This document shows, in pieces, positions 1 through 7,028 of a stretch of DNA of 19,667 nucleotides. Made by a program: the position numbers and the translations under genes. The notes under the pieces were generated by a model. That model saw only the letters and a list, made by a program, of their open reading frames with translations. It ran no database searches and had not been told where the DNA came from. The stretch is from DATGWF01 sp035299585 (GTDB taxonomy: Bacteria; Actinomycetota; Actinomycetes; Actinomycetales; Microbacteriaceae). The stretch covers positions 1-19,667 of the forward strand of contig DATGWF010000064.1 of assembly GCA_035299585.1 (NCBI GenBank), in the 5' to 3' direction. The first letter of the stretch is position 1, and each line of letters starts with the position of its first letter.

Positions 1-780
1 GTTCTCGATGGCCTCTTGCGCCGGGGCAGCTACCGTGAAGATGAGCTGGAAGAAGCCGAACATCACCGCGAAGAAGGTGAGCACGCCGAATACCGGATGC
101 AACAGCACGCGGTCGATGCGGCGCGTACGCTCGTCGATGCCAGCGGCACGATAGCCCGCCAACGACAGCACGCCGGCCGACCAGGAGGCGACCGCCTCCG
201 GCTCGGTGGGGGGAAGGAGCGCAGGTCGCTCCCAGGTGTCGAAGGTGTCGAGCGAGGCGCGCAGCTCGTCACTCCCGAGCCCGCGGTGGGCGACGACGGC
301 GTGAACCGGAATGCCGAGCGCACGCGACAGCCCGGCCGTGTCGACCGCTCCCCCGCGAGCGGCAAGCTCATCGGTCATGGTGAGCACGAGCGCGGTCGGC
401 AGCCCGAGCCGCAGGGTATCCGCGACGAGCGAGAGCGATCGGCGCAGGGTGGTCGCGTCGACCACGAGCAGGAGGGCATCGGGCGCCTCCCCGAATTCGC
501 CCGCGAGCGCATCCACCACGACTTGCTCGTCGGGGCTCAACGGCTGGAGGCTGTAGCTTCCAGGGAGGTCTTCGATGAGGGACTTCGAGCCGCGCAGCTG
601 GCCAAAGCTTCGAGCGACGGTGACGCCGGGATAGTTGCCGGTCTTGGCGCGCAGGCCGGTGAGCAGATTGAAGACGCTCGACTTGCCGGCATTGGGCGCT
701 CCCACGAGCGCAATCGTGCGGGAGCCAGGGAGCGCGATGGCGCTTCCGCCGCCACCCCCGTGGTGCTCGTGCCCGCTCAT
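1..780 (-). CDS. feoB: Ferrous iron transporter FeoB, N-terminal 260 residues (runs off the window)
   Basis: Translating the minus strand from the ATG at 780 gives a G-protein domain followed by the start of a membrane domain, the layout of the Fe(II) uptake permease FeoB. G1 is GAPNAGKS (residues 27-34), G2 is PGVTV (51-55) and G3 is DLPGSYSL (71-78). The G4 position reads TMTD (134-137), where FeoB proteins usually have NxxD. A His/Gly-rich start (HEHHGGGGG) precedes the G domain. A hydrophobic helix begins near residue 226, just before the sequence is cut at the window edge. The start overlaps the feoA stop as ATGA, so the two genes should be translationally coupled and share the iron-box promoter upstream of feoA. 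The family assignment is firm. The missing C-terminal part, with the membrane channel, cannot be judged. Confidence 0.95.
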   Translation of the reverse strand, partial: MSGHEHHGGGGGSAIALPGSRTIALVGAPNAGKSSVFNLLTGLRAKTGNYPGVTVARSFGQLRGSKSLIEDLPGSYSLQPLSPDEQVVVDALAGEFGEAPDALLLVVDATTLRRSLSLVADTLRLGLPTALVLTMTDELAARGGAVDTAGLSRALGIPVHAVVAHRGLGSDELRASLDTFDTWERPALLPPTEPEAVASWSAGVLSLAGYRAAGIDERTRRIDRVLLHPVFGVLTFFAVMFGFFQLIFTVAAPAQEAIEN

Positions 781-1010
781 GACAGCGCGGTGACTTCGAT
801 GCGGCGCGCTTCGGAGGCTCGCAAGCAGATTTCGGCGTCGCAGACGCGATAGACCACGGGATCACCGAGCGGAGCACGACGAACCGTGGTGACCTCTGCG
901 CCGGGAGCGAAGCCGAGGCAACGCATGCGCTGAGCGAGCTCTGCGGGGAGCTGGTCGAGTGAGGCGACACACGCCGAGGTGCCCGAGGCGAGCTCTGAGA
1001 GCATCGTCAT
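777..1010 (-). CDS. feoA: FeoA, small SH3-like partner of FeoB
   Basis: About 77 residues with the FeoA pattern: leucine-rich start, then RMRCLGFAPGAEVTTVRRAPLGDPVVYRV and a C-terminal strand ending in ARRIEV. FeoA is a cytoplasmic SH3-fold protein thought to support the FeoB ferrous iron transporter. I place the start at the ATG at 1010 because GGAGG lies 7 bases before it. A GTG at 1016 in the same frame would sit on top of that ribosome binding site, and an ATG at 1004 is also possible. The stop overlaps the feoB start by four bases, so feoAB is one operon. A paired DtxR-type iron box lies just upstream, so expression is probably repressed by Fe(II)-loaded DtxR/IdeR. Confidence 0.93.
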   Translation of the reverse strand: MTMLSELASGTSACVASLDQLPAELAQRMRCLGFAPGAEVTTVRRAPLGDPVVYRVCDAEICLRASEARRIEVTALS

Positions 1011-1033
1011 GGTCACACCTCCGCGAATTGGGG

Positions 1034-1062
1034 TTAGGTTTGCCTAACCTTGGCTAGCCTAA
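1034..1062. promoter_or_regulatory. Overlapping pair of DtxR/IdeR iron boxes in the feoAB promoter
   Basis: TTAGGTTTGCCTAACCTTG at 1034-1052 matches the 19-bp DtxR/IdeR consensus (TTAGGTTAGCCTAACCTAA) at all but three positions. A second, weaker site follows with a 10-bp shift (1044-1062), ending in GGCTAGCCTAA, with about 13 of 19 matches. The pair lies 24 bases or more before the feoA start, where a repressor would block RNA polymerase. The match is visible directly; repression by iron-loaded DtxR is inferred from the known family. Confidence 0.85.
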
Positions 1063-1174
1063 ACCCGAATTGCGCGACGCGCCAACTCGCCGTCCACACG
1101 CCGCTCGCTCGCGGCCCCGAGAGGGGTCACATCAGCGCGATGCCCCTTCGGCGACGAGCAATGCAGCGTGCGCC

Positions 1175-1816
1175 TTAGAGCCCCCAGGACTGCAGAATTC
1201 GCGGAATTGCGTCGAGCTGCAACTGAGCGAGCAAGACAATCACGAGGTAGCAGGCGAAACTGAGCGTGGGCACCCAGCCGAACAGCTTTGCGGCCACGCT
1301 CGAGCGACTCGGGCCGACCAGGATGCCTTCCTTCAACGTGAACAACGTGACGCCCCAGAACGTGGGAATGACCACCGACCAGGTGAGCATGCACCACGGG
1401 CACAGCACGTGCAGGATGTAGATGCTGATGCTCACAAATCCGCTCACCAGCAAGAGCGCGAGGATGGTGCCAAATGCGAGACCGCGCCAGTACCACTTCG
1501 GCAACGTGACGCCGGCAAGCATCAACACGCCGGTGGTGATGACGACCGGCCAAGCCATCATGCCGATGAGTGGGTTCGGGAAACCGAATAGTGACCCGTA
1601 GGCCGAACTGAGGTTCTGGGAGCAGTTGACGAGCGGCGAAAGGTCGCATGCCGCGCCCTGCGACGGATCCTTCCAGTACAGAATGGACTCCCAGGTCAGC
1701 ATGAACGCGGCGAGAAGCCCGATAGCGCCACCGACAACGAGCCACACAGCGAGCGCTCGCGAGCGCGGGGCTACGTCATCAACATTGTCTGTGCGGTCTA
1801 CGTCGACGTCGGTCAT
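1175..1816 (-). CDS. Vitamin K epoxide reductase (VKOR) family membrane protein
   Basis: A 213-residue protein with about five membrane helices and the VKOR cysteine pattern. A loop Cys pair (C57 and C65, in CDLSPLVNC) follows the first helix, and the quinone-facing CPWC active site is at 139-142 in LHVLCPWCMLTW. Bacterial VKOR homologues pass electrons from oxidised thiols of exported proteins to quinone, replacing DsbB in many actinobacteria. No thioredoxin-like domain is fused and no DsbA-like gene is adjacent. The start is the ATG at 1816, with GAGGG just before it. The upstream YbdK-type gene ends 57 bases away on the same strand, so co-transcription is possible. The region 1063-1174 downstream holds only the feo promoter and nothing else I can recognise. 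Confidence 0.93.
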   Translation of the reverse strand: MTDVDVDRTDNVDDVAPRSRALAVWLVVGGAIGLLAAFMLTWESILYWKDPSQGAACDLSPLVNCSQNLSSAYGSLFGFPNPLIGMMAWPVVITTGVLMLAGVTLPKWYWRGLAFGTILALLLVSGFVSISIYILHVLCPWCMLTWSVVIPTFWGVTLFTLKEGILVGPSRSSVAAKLFGWVPTLSFACYLVIVLLAQLQLDAIPRILQSWGL

Positions 1817-1873
1817 ACCCTCATTGTGCCAGTCACCGCTCCGCTGTGCGTCACTCGCACACGGGTCGGGGCC

Positions 1874-2953
1874 TTATGCCGCCACGAGGCTCGAGCGATA
1901 CAGCGAACCCAGCGCGGGCACGCCTTGCGCGAGCGAGGCCCGCTGCCGCACAGCTCCCGTCACGCCGAGCTCAATCTCGCGCAAAAATGGGCGCACGTAG
2001 TCGAACGAACCATCTCGTTCGAGCGCGGGCTTGATCACTCGGACGAGTGTGGCGAGGACGTATTCGGCCGCAGCGTGGGTTCCGGAAAGGGGCTCGTAGA
2101 GCCCGTCGGTCAAGCCCCAGCGTGCCGCATGCCACAGCTCGGCGTCGAGCACTGCCGTGCGGGCGGGAGCGTTCTGGAGTCTCCCATCGGCGGCCGCATT
2201 CGCGAGCGCACGCAGGATGGCCGCAATGGATACGGCCTCGCGGGCCGTGAGCTGCATGTCGAACACGCGCACCTCGACGGTGGGATACGGTTCGGACAGC
2301 CGGATGGCCCAGTTCGTCTTGCTGTAGTGCTGGGTGGCGCCGACACCGATCATGCGATCGTGCACGCGCTGATAGTCGTCGGCATCGGTGAAATGCGGGG
2401 GAATGCCGCTCGTGGTCCACCGCCGCGTCTGGATCGTGCGCCAACTGTAGTGACCGGAGTCGAGACCGGCCCAGAACGGAGAGTTGGTGCTCAATGCGAG
2501 GAGCGCTGGCAGCCAGGGGCGGAGGCCGTTCAGGACTCGCACCCCCTCCTCCGCAGACGAAATGCCGATGTGCACGTGCATTCCGTTCATGAACTGTTCG
2601 TTAGCGATGAGCCCAACGTCGCTTGCAATCTGCTCGTACCGGGCGAGCGGGAGTGCGAGTGGCTCGTAACTCACCTGGAACGGCGTCCCACTCGGCACCG
2701 CAATCACGTCGTGCTGATCGGCCCATTCGGCAATGGCGTTGCGAAACGAGAGCACGCAGCGTTCGGCTTCGAAGACATCGCGGCACACTCGAGTGGAGTG
2801 CTCGAGCTGCGATGGCAGAAACTCGCACGAAACGTTGCCGCTCTGCGTTTGTGCGCCCAGACGTCGAATTGCTCCAGCCGCAATCTGAGCGGGCGCGAGA
2901 GTGCGCCGGTCCACGAGTATGAATTCTTCCTCAATGCCAAAGGTCTCGAGCAT
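1874..2953 (-). CDS. ybdK: YbdK-type carboxylate-amine ligase (glutamate-cysteine ligase family 2)
   Basis: A 359-residue protein that begins MLETFGIEEEF, the signature start of the GCS2/YbdK family, in which these acidic residues belong to the ATP/metal site. It also has MHVHIGI (125-131) and YPTVEVRVFDMQ further on, both typical of the family, and the length is normal. Members make an ATP-dependent bond between the gamma-carboxyl of glutamate and an amine; E. coli YbdK has weak glutamate-cysteine ligase activity. The actual substrate here is unknown. The related EgtA of ergothioneine synthesis is usually longer, and no egt neighbours are present. The start is well set by GGAG seven bases before the ATG. 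The 130 bases upstream (2954-3083) hold no gene and presumably the promoter. Confidence 0.92.
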   Translation of the reverse strand: MLETFGIEEEFILVDRRTLAPAQIAAGAIRRLGAQTQSGNVSCEFLPSQLEHSTRVCRDVFEAERCVLSFRNAIAEWADQHDVIAVPSGTPFQVSYEPLALPLARYEQIASDVGLIANEQFMNGMHVHIGISSAEEGVRVLNGLRPWLPALLALSTNSPFWAGLDSGHYSWRTIQTRRWTTSGIPPHFTDADDYQRVHDRMIGVGATQHYSKTNWAIRLSEPYPTVEVRVFDMQLTAREAVSIAAILRALANAAADGRLQNAPARTAVLDAELWHAARWGLTDGLYEPLSGTHAAAEYVLATLVRVIKPALERDGSFDYVRPFLREIELGVTGAVRQRASLAQGVPALGSLYRSSLVAA

Positions 2954-3083
2954 GTTGCAACTCCTTCGTCGATTTGCCTCGCGAATGTCGTGGGCGAATC
3001 GCTCTGAGACGACCCCGATGCCTCGAGTGTGAGCCGCGCAGACTCGAACGCGCTACCGGTTGACAATCGGGCCGTAATGCGCT

Positions 3084-3569
3084 CTAGCTCTCCTGACGTT
3101 CAATCGCGTCGACCTCGTGCGGCGACTCCCCCGCCGCGTAGTCTGGCCGTCTGGGCTGCGCGGGCTGCACCTCGAGCTCGCCCCCCTCGCGGCCACCGTG
3201 GGGTCGGCCATGGTCGGCGCGCTCGTCTCGTTGAAAGACGAACTCGTGGGCACCGATGCGCAATTGCGATCCCGTTCGCAGGATGACATCGCGCGGGTGG
3301 CCATTGGCGTCGGGGTCGGCGTATGTGGACGTCTCGCCGCGACCGTACAACGTCAGGATGTATTCGTCATTTTCGGCGTGGCGGATGATGGCGTGGGTCT
3401 CTTCGAGACCGGGAACCCACACTTCGCTGTCGGGTGCAGACCCAATGCGAGTGACGATGTCACCGAGCGCAACCTCTTTGCGCGCCATTCCCGCGTGCCA
3501 CAGCAGCCGAGGTCGGCCGGCGCCCCATTCGGCATGGGTGGTCTGGGAAACGTGCTCAGGTGAGTTCAT
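3084..3569 (-). CDS. Small FHA-domain protein
   Basis: A 161-residue soluble protein. Residues about 37-116 fit a forkhead-associated fold: a VTRIGSAPDSEVWV strand-turn, then GLEETHAIIRH in the position of the usual SxxH phosphothreonine-binding loop, and closing strands ILRTGSQLRIGAHEFVF. FHA domains bind phosphothreonine on partner proteins. The usual Ser of the binding loop is replaced here (EETH), so phosphopeptide binding is not certain. The tail after residue 118 is charged, rich in Arg, Gly and Glu, and probably disordered. The start at 3569 lacks a strong ribosome binding site. An internal ATG before ARKEVALGD is an alternative. The gene is divergent from the LuxR-type gene and no kinase gene is nearby. 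Confidence 0.8.
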   Translation of the reverse strand: MNSPEHVSQTTHAEWGAGRPRLLWHAGMARKEVALGDIVTRIGSAPDSEVWVPGLEETHAIIRHAENDEYILTLYGRGETSTYADPDANGHPRDVILRTGSQLRIGAHEFVFQRDERADHGRPHGGREGGELEVQPAQPRRPDYAAGESPHEVDAIERQES

Positions 3570-3706
3570 GACGGCGACGATACTCAGGGCCTGCGCGGCG
3601 TCAATCCCCTTGACTACGCCGGGGCATCCAGAATTTCTTTCCCAAAAACGGGAGTAAACCCCTGATTGCAGGTGTACTTAATCGAATTCAATGCGACAAT
3701 GACCGC

Positions 3707-3997
3707 ATGGACAGCCCGACCATTGCCGCGCCCGCGCGCCCGGCAGCACCGCGCGCAAGCGCCGGTGGCACGGTGCGACTCACGCGGACGCAAGCGGAAC
3801 TGTTGCGAATGATCGCTCAGGGATATAGCAATAACGAAATTGCCCGCCGCCGCGGTGTCACGGTGTCGGCCATCGAACAACTCGCCACCTCGGTGTACAA
3901 GGCCTTCGACCTCAACGGCAATGACGGCATTTCCGCCCGAGTCGAGGCAACTCGAATCTTCATCATGGAGTACGGGATTCCCCCGCGGGACGCCTAA
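3707..3997 (+). CDS. Stand-alone LuxR-type helix-turn-helix protein
   Basis: A 96-residue protein made almost only of a LuxR/NarL DNA-binding domain. LTRTQAELLRMIAQGYSNNEIARRRGVTVSAIEQ (from about residue 25) is the classic four-helix unit, followed by a helix with KAFDLNG. An Ala/Pro-rich 22-residue leader precedes it. No receiver or ligand domain is present, so activity would have to be set by expression level or by a partner. The ATG at 3707 has no clear ribosome binding site. An AT-rich stretch (TACTTAAT, near 3673) may be its -10 region, and a short or absent leader is possible. It faces the surface-protein gene, whose terminator separates the two. Confidence 0.85.
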   Translation: MDSPTIAAPARPAAPRASAGGTVRLTRTQAELLRMIAQGYSNNEIARRRGVTVSAIEQLATSVYKAFDLNGNDGISARVEATRIFIMEYGIPPRDA

Positions 3998-4084
3998 CCG
4001 CGATCGGCAACGAGCCTGAGTTCGACTTTTCTTTCTTCCGGCACCATTTCGCAACGGCCCCGACTCAGACGCCGGGAAAGCATT

Positions 4085-4110
4085 CAGGGCCCCGGTTACC
4101 CGGAGCCCTG
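4085..4110 (-). terminator. Hairpin terminator for the surface-protein gene
   Basis: Read on the minus strand, CAGGGC-T-CCGG, loop GTAA, CCGG-G-GCCCTG forms an 11-bp stem with one G-U pair. On the plus strand the same position is a C-A mismatch, so the hairpin suits the minus-strand transcript. Only a weak T-rich stretch (TGCTTTCC) follows. It lies 35 bases after the stop of the LATTG surface protein. Confidence 0.65.
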
Positions 4111-4145
4111 AACGACACTCTGCGGCGGTGACGCCGCGAAGTGCA

Positions 4146-5429
4146 CTACGCCGTGCGGCGGCGAACCAGCCAGAGCGCGGCACCCGCGGCGAGCAGCAAT
4201 GCGCCCGCAATCGCCGGGACCATGCTTGCACCCGTGGTTGCGAGCGATGCCGATGGCGAGGCGCTCGGCGCTGCAGCGGCTTCCTCCACGACAATGTCCA
4301 CCGAGAAGAGCAACGGCGTTTCGCCGTCGAGTCCGTCCGCGTTCGGGTAGCTGTCGTCGGTGTGATACGTGAACCCCGTCAGCGTGAAGGTGCCCGACTC
4401 GGTCGGCGTACCGGTGAGGTGCAACGCAGCGCGCTGGCTGTCATCGTCATACACCCACTCGTAGTCGACGCCATCCGGCAGACCATTGACAACGCCGAGC
4501 GTCCAGTCCGCGTAGTTGTCGGAAGCCCAGTTGTCTCCACCGTTGTAGTCGTCGAGACCTTCGCCCGATTCGAACGTGAGTGACAGGTCCGCCTCAGTTC
4601 CCACCGTGAGCGAATCGCTCGGCTGTGCCGGTCCGTAGCAGTTGGTGTTGTAGAACGGCTCGAGGTCGGTGCCGAAGATGTCAGCGAACGTCGGAACCAA
4701 TTCCGCCATGTGGTCGAGAGCGCCGTCTGCCGAGCACGGGTTGTAGTCCAGAGTTGCGATAGTGAAGGTAAGCGTGCTCGAGCCGTTTACGACATAGAAG
4801 ATGTCATCGCCGTCGGTTGCGTTCACAAAGCCGTTCGTCGCGAGGCCGACGATCATGTCTCCGGTGAGCCCGTCGTTGATGGTTATGCCGCCGTCAACAT
4901 CCGTGTAGTCGGCGTCGGAGTCCGCGCCCGTGTTGCCGGTAACGCTGATGCCGGGAGCCGGCCACGCGTCGTCCGAAATCGCCTGGAAAGTCCACTTCGC
5001 AAAGCTGCCCTGAACGACCAGCTCGGCCGTAACCGTGCCGCTGGTGATGAAGTCACCCTCGTAGGCGTAGGTGCCGGTGTATGAACCGGTGATCACCGGG
5101 CCGCCGGTCACAAGATTGCCGGAGATCCACGTGACGTCCGCGATTTCGCCGACCTCAGCATCCCAAAAGACCTCGGTCGTCGAGTATGCGAGGCCGTCGA
5201 GGGCGTCGCCAGTCCAACCACCGAGCGTGAGGCCCGAGCCCTGGAAATCGGCAGCGCGGCTGTAGATGTCGTCGATGTTGGGCTCGTCGTCATAAATCGC
5301 GTACCAGGTGGCGTTGTTCGTGTAGATATCGACCGGCGCGGCAAGCGCGGGGCTTGCGGCCAAAAGCACCGATCCGGCAACGACTGCCGATACCGATGCG
5401 ATACTCAGTGCACGACGGATGCGTGACAT
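4146..5429 (-). CDS. Secreted surface protein with Ig-like region and LATTG sorting signal
   Basis: A 427-residue exported protein. A Sec signal peptide covers residues 1-30 (SRIRR basic start, hydrophobic core, ASPALA cleavage site). The mature part is acidic, rich in Asp, Thr and Gly, and has two Cys (in NPCSAD and NTNCYG). A putative immunoglobulin-like region near residues 290-390 contains GLPDGVDYEW and HLTGTPTESGTFTLTG, the GLP...GTP...G pattern of putative-Ig domains. The C-terminus has an Ala/Pro/Ser linker, LATTG at 396-400, a hydrophobic helix and RRR, a sortase signal of the LAxTG type common in actinobacteria. The start is set by GGGAGG six bases before the ATG at 5429; an in-frame upstream ATG (5462) lacks one. 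The ligand or role is unknown and no sortase gene is in view. Confidence 0.85.
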   Translation of the reverse strand: MSRIRRALSIASVSAVVAGSVLLAASPALAAPVDIYTNNATWYAIYDDEPNIDDIYSRAADFQGSGLTLGGWTGDALDGLAYSTTEVFWDAEVGEIADVTWISGNLVTGGPVITGSYTGTYAYEGDFITSGTVTAELVVQGSFAKWTFQAISDDAWPAPGISVTGNTGADSDADYTDVDGGITINDGLTGDMIVGLATNGFVNATDGDDIFYVVNGSSTLTFTIATLDYNPCSADGALDHMAELVPTFADIFGTDLEPFYNTNCYGPAQPSDSLTVGTEADLSLTFESGEGLDDYNGGDNWASDNYADWTLGVVNGLPDGVDYEWVYDDDSQRAALHLTGTPTESGTFTLTGFTYHTDDSYPNADGLDGETPLLFSVDIVVEEAAAAPSASPSASLATTGASMVPAIAGALLLAAGAALWLVRRRTA

Positions 5430-5581
5430 GAAATTCCTCCCTTTGTCCCCCAACCGGGGCATTGTTTCTTACCTTACAGGGAGGGTTGAGGGCCGCACGC
5501 GGCAATGCGTTCCGTGGATTCGCGCCGCGGGTTGCTGAACGTTCGCGATGAGTATCACCGCCGGACACCTCGCTCCAAACG
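5430..5581. other. Intergenic promoter region of the surface-protein gene
   Basis: This stretch contains the surface protein's leader, including a small CCCC-AACC-GGGG hairpin at about 5448-5459 just before its ribosome binding site. I see no convincing -35/-10 pair, no gene and no RNA. It is ancestral host sequence that lay downstream of the tRNA-Pro gene before the element inserted. Confidence 0.5.
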
Positions 5582-5610
5582 CTGAAGGGCCAGCTTTCGC
5601 TGACCCTCAG
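5582..5610 (-). terminator. Original tRNA-Pro terminator, now stranded at the left junction
   Basis: On the minus strand this reads CTGAGGGTCAGC, GAAA loop, then GCTGGCCCTTCAG, a strong stem with one G-U pair and one bulge, followed by CGTTTGG. It begins 7 bases beyond the 47-bp tRNA-derived repeat. Before integration it would have sat directly behind the 3' end of tRNA-Pro. It is now about 4.7 kb from the intact gene. Confidence 0.6.
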
Positions 5611-5616
5611 AAATTG

Positions 5617-5663
5617 GTCGGGCTGACAGGATTTGAACCTGCGACCCCTTGACCCCCAGTCAA
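5617..5663. repeat. attL: 47-bp tRNA-Pro 3' fragment
   Basis: Identical over 47 bp to 10296-10342. On the minus strand it carries the anticodon loop, T arm, acceptor 3' strand, discriminator A (5618) and C74 (5617) of tRNA-Pro, but no 5' half, so it is a nonfunctional tRNA remnant. Beyond the repeat the host sequence continues C, A (5616-5615), so this junction retains a full CCA in the ancestral position. Confidence 0.95.
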
Positions 5664-5723
5664 TGGCACAACGTCCCGGAACGCCAGTAATGGCGCGGAA
5701 CTCACTGCGTGGCCATGCGGCCG

Positions 5724-5741
5724 TGTCCTAGTTTTGGCCTA
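5724..5741. promoter_or_regulatory. Putative integrase arm-type site, left end
   Basis: TGTCCTAGTTTTGGCCTA matches the right-end motif at 10171-10188 (TGGCCTAGTTTTGTCCTA) at 16 of 18 bases, with the two differing bases swapped. Each copy contains two TGKCCTA units 11 bases apart. Tyrosine integrases bind repeated arm sites flanking the core, which fits the position near each end. The function is inferred. Confidence 0.5.
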
Positions 5742-5995
5742 TATAGGTTGTGATCGAGTGTCATACCCAGGGGGACCCCCTCTCCCCCAGTCCGGTTTAG
5801 CCCGGCCCGGCTAGCACGCACACACACCCGCGAAATACCCAGGGGGGCTACCCTGCACCCTCTGGCCATGCGAACGGGACGGACTGCACACCGCCCCTTT
5901 GCCGGGTTCAAGACTTTGGCGGCCGATCGCAACACTTTGAACCTGCCAAAAACCGCAGGGACCTCTCCGGCGGTTCGTAGCTCGCCCGCTACCGG

Positions 5996-6027
5996 GGGTG
6001 TCCCCCCAGGGCTAACACCCGTTTTTT
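5996..6027 (+). terminator. Possible plus-strand intrinsic terminator in the element's left end
   Basis: GGGTGT (5996-6001) pairs with ACACCC (6015-6020), followed by G and six T (6022-6027). An alternative inner pairing GGGGG/CCCCC overlaps it. No plus-strand gene precedes it, so it may end a short RNA or shield the element from transcription. Confidence 0.4.
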
Positions 6028-6164
6028 GGTGGACCACAAGGGACCCCACCCAGCCATGCCCCGATTTTTTCGCTGTGTTTTTCAAACGTTTCAAGCATGG
6101 CCCGCCATTCCGTTCGTTTAGGTCACCTTGGATGATGACCGGAACGAACTGAATGAGGCAACAC

Positions 6165-6941
6165 CTATAACTTTGAGTCCCGGATCTCGTACCATCGCTT
6201 TGCAATTACCCGGAAAGCCTCGATCTCGTCTTTCGGCCGCCCCACCTGCTTTGCCGTTCGATATAAAGTCCACCACCGATCGCCGTATTCGTCTGCCTTC
6301 TCTGCGTCAGCGCGACCTTTCAAAGGGGGAACGGATGGAAAGCCTTTTGGCGTCTGAGCGTTGGAGCTGTCCCCGACGCCTGCCTTCCCAGCCGCAACTG
6401 CAAGCCAAGACAGAACCATTGCCTCGTACTGTGCAGCAGGGATATGACCATGGACGGGCTTCAATTCATAACCCGCCGCTTCAGGCCCCGCGCCTAGCTC
6501 ATGGATGTAGGCATACTTCGTCCCATATTGGTTGCGAACGATAACCCAGTCGCCCACTTCCGGCCGTGTCGAAAGATTCCATTTGTAGGAATACAGTTGC
6601 GGCCTTGAACTTGTCTCAGAAGGCGTCCCCCACTCGAGCTCCCGGAAACCAACCTGAACAGCATTCACCCGATTTCGAGAATTTGACGCAACGATACGAG
6701 GTCCGGCCGTTCGAACCTTGCGAGGCTCTCGCGGTTTGTCCGGCTTGGGATTCACTACGCGATTCTTCCGCACGGCCTTTACGGAAACGATTGGCGCAAT
6801 GACCAACGCCGAAAGACAAGCCAGTTGCCCGACTACCGGAATTCCAATCACTAGGCACAGCATCACAAACCCAGTGCCATGAATTAGCCACATCCAAGCA
6901 ATAGGGCGGGCCTCGAATAGGTTGGCAAGTCTCTTACGCAT
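6165..6941 (-). CDS. Unknown membrane protein of the element
   Basis: A 258-residue protein I do not recognise. A basic start (MRKR) is followed by two hydrophobic helices at about 13-33 and 36-54, then a very basic Pro/Lys/Arg linker (KAVRKNRVVNPKPDKPREPRK). A soluble part follows, with a beta-rich stretch EVGDWVIVRNQYGTKYAYIHELG (about 128-150) and a helical, Trp-rich end (RWWTLYRTAKQ...AFRVIAKRWYEIRD). Basic residues around the helices suggest that both ends face the cytoplasm. The start is supported by AGGGGG five bases before the ATG. It is the last gene of the leftward set, 87 bases after the ATPase gene, and by eye more AT-rich than the host genes. It may be cargo, such as a defence or exclusion function, or part of maintenance. 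Confidence 0.7.
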   Translation of the reverse strand: MRKRLANLFEARPIAWMWLIHGTGFVMLCLVIGIPVVGQLACLSALVIAPIVSVKAVRKNRVVNPKPDKPREPRKVRTAGPRIVASNSRNRVNAVQVGFRELEWGTPSETSSRPQLYSYKWNLSTRPEVGDWVIVRNQYGTKYAYIHELGAGPEAAGYELKPVHGHIPAAQYEAMVLSWLAVAAGKAGVGDSSNAQTPKGFPSVPPLKGRADAEKADEYGDRWWTLYRTAKQVGRPKDEIEAFRVIAKRWYEIRDSKL

Positions 6942-6986
6942 TTTTCCCCCTATGAAGCATTGCGATTAAGTCAAACGTAACCTGAA

Positions 6987-7013
6987 CGGGCGACACCCAG
7001 TGAATGCCGCCCG
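6987..7013 (-). terminator. Weak hairpin between the ATPase and membrane-protein genes
   Basis: On the minus strand CGGGCG pairs with CGCCCG across a 15-base loop and is followed by TTCAGG, without a proper T run. It lies just after the ATPase stop and could partly end that transcript or stabilise the upstream mRNA end. Confidence 0.3.
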
Positions 7014-7028
7014 CTCTGTTGTCGCCGT

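Larger units (their letters stand above)
5664..6164. other. Noncoding left end of the element
   Basis: About 500 bases with no gene I can support. Visible structures are an arm-like motif near 5724, GGGGG-A-CCCCC at 5770-5780, a 12-bp direct repeat ATACCCAGGGGG at 5763-5774 and 5835-5846, and a plus-strand hairpin with a T run near 5996-6027. A 167-codon open frame crosses it on the minus strand but resembles nothing and overlaps the previous gene. The region could hold an origin, a transfer site or an RNA; none can be shown. Confidence 0.5.

Noticed and set aside
1826..3007. A 393-codon plus-strand open frame opposite the YbdK-type gene
   Set aside because: It is the antisense shadow of a clear family member in high-GC DNA and shows no domain pattern.
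5936..5946. TTTGAACCTGC, an 11-base match to the att core, as a possible third attachment site
   Set aside because: Only 11 bases are shared and the flanks differ, so it is too short to be a core and plausible by chance.
5702..6205. A 167-codon minus-strand open frame in the element's left end
   Set aside because: It overlaps the end of the membrane-protein gene, crosses GC-rich hairpins, has no recognisable domain and no convincing ribosome binding site; noncoding is more likely.
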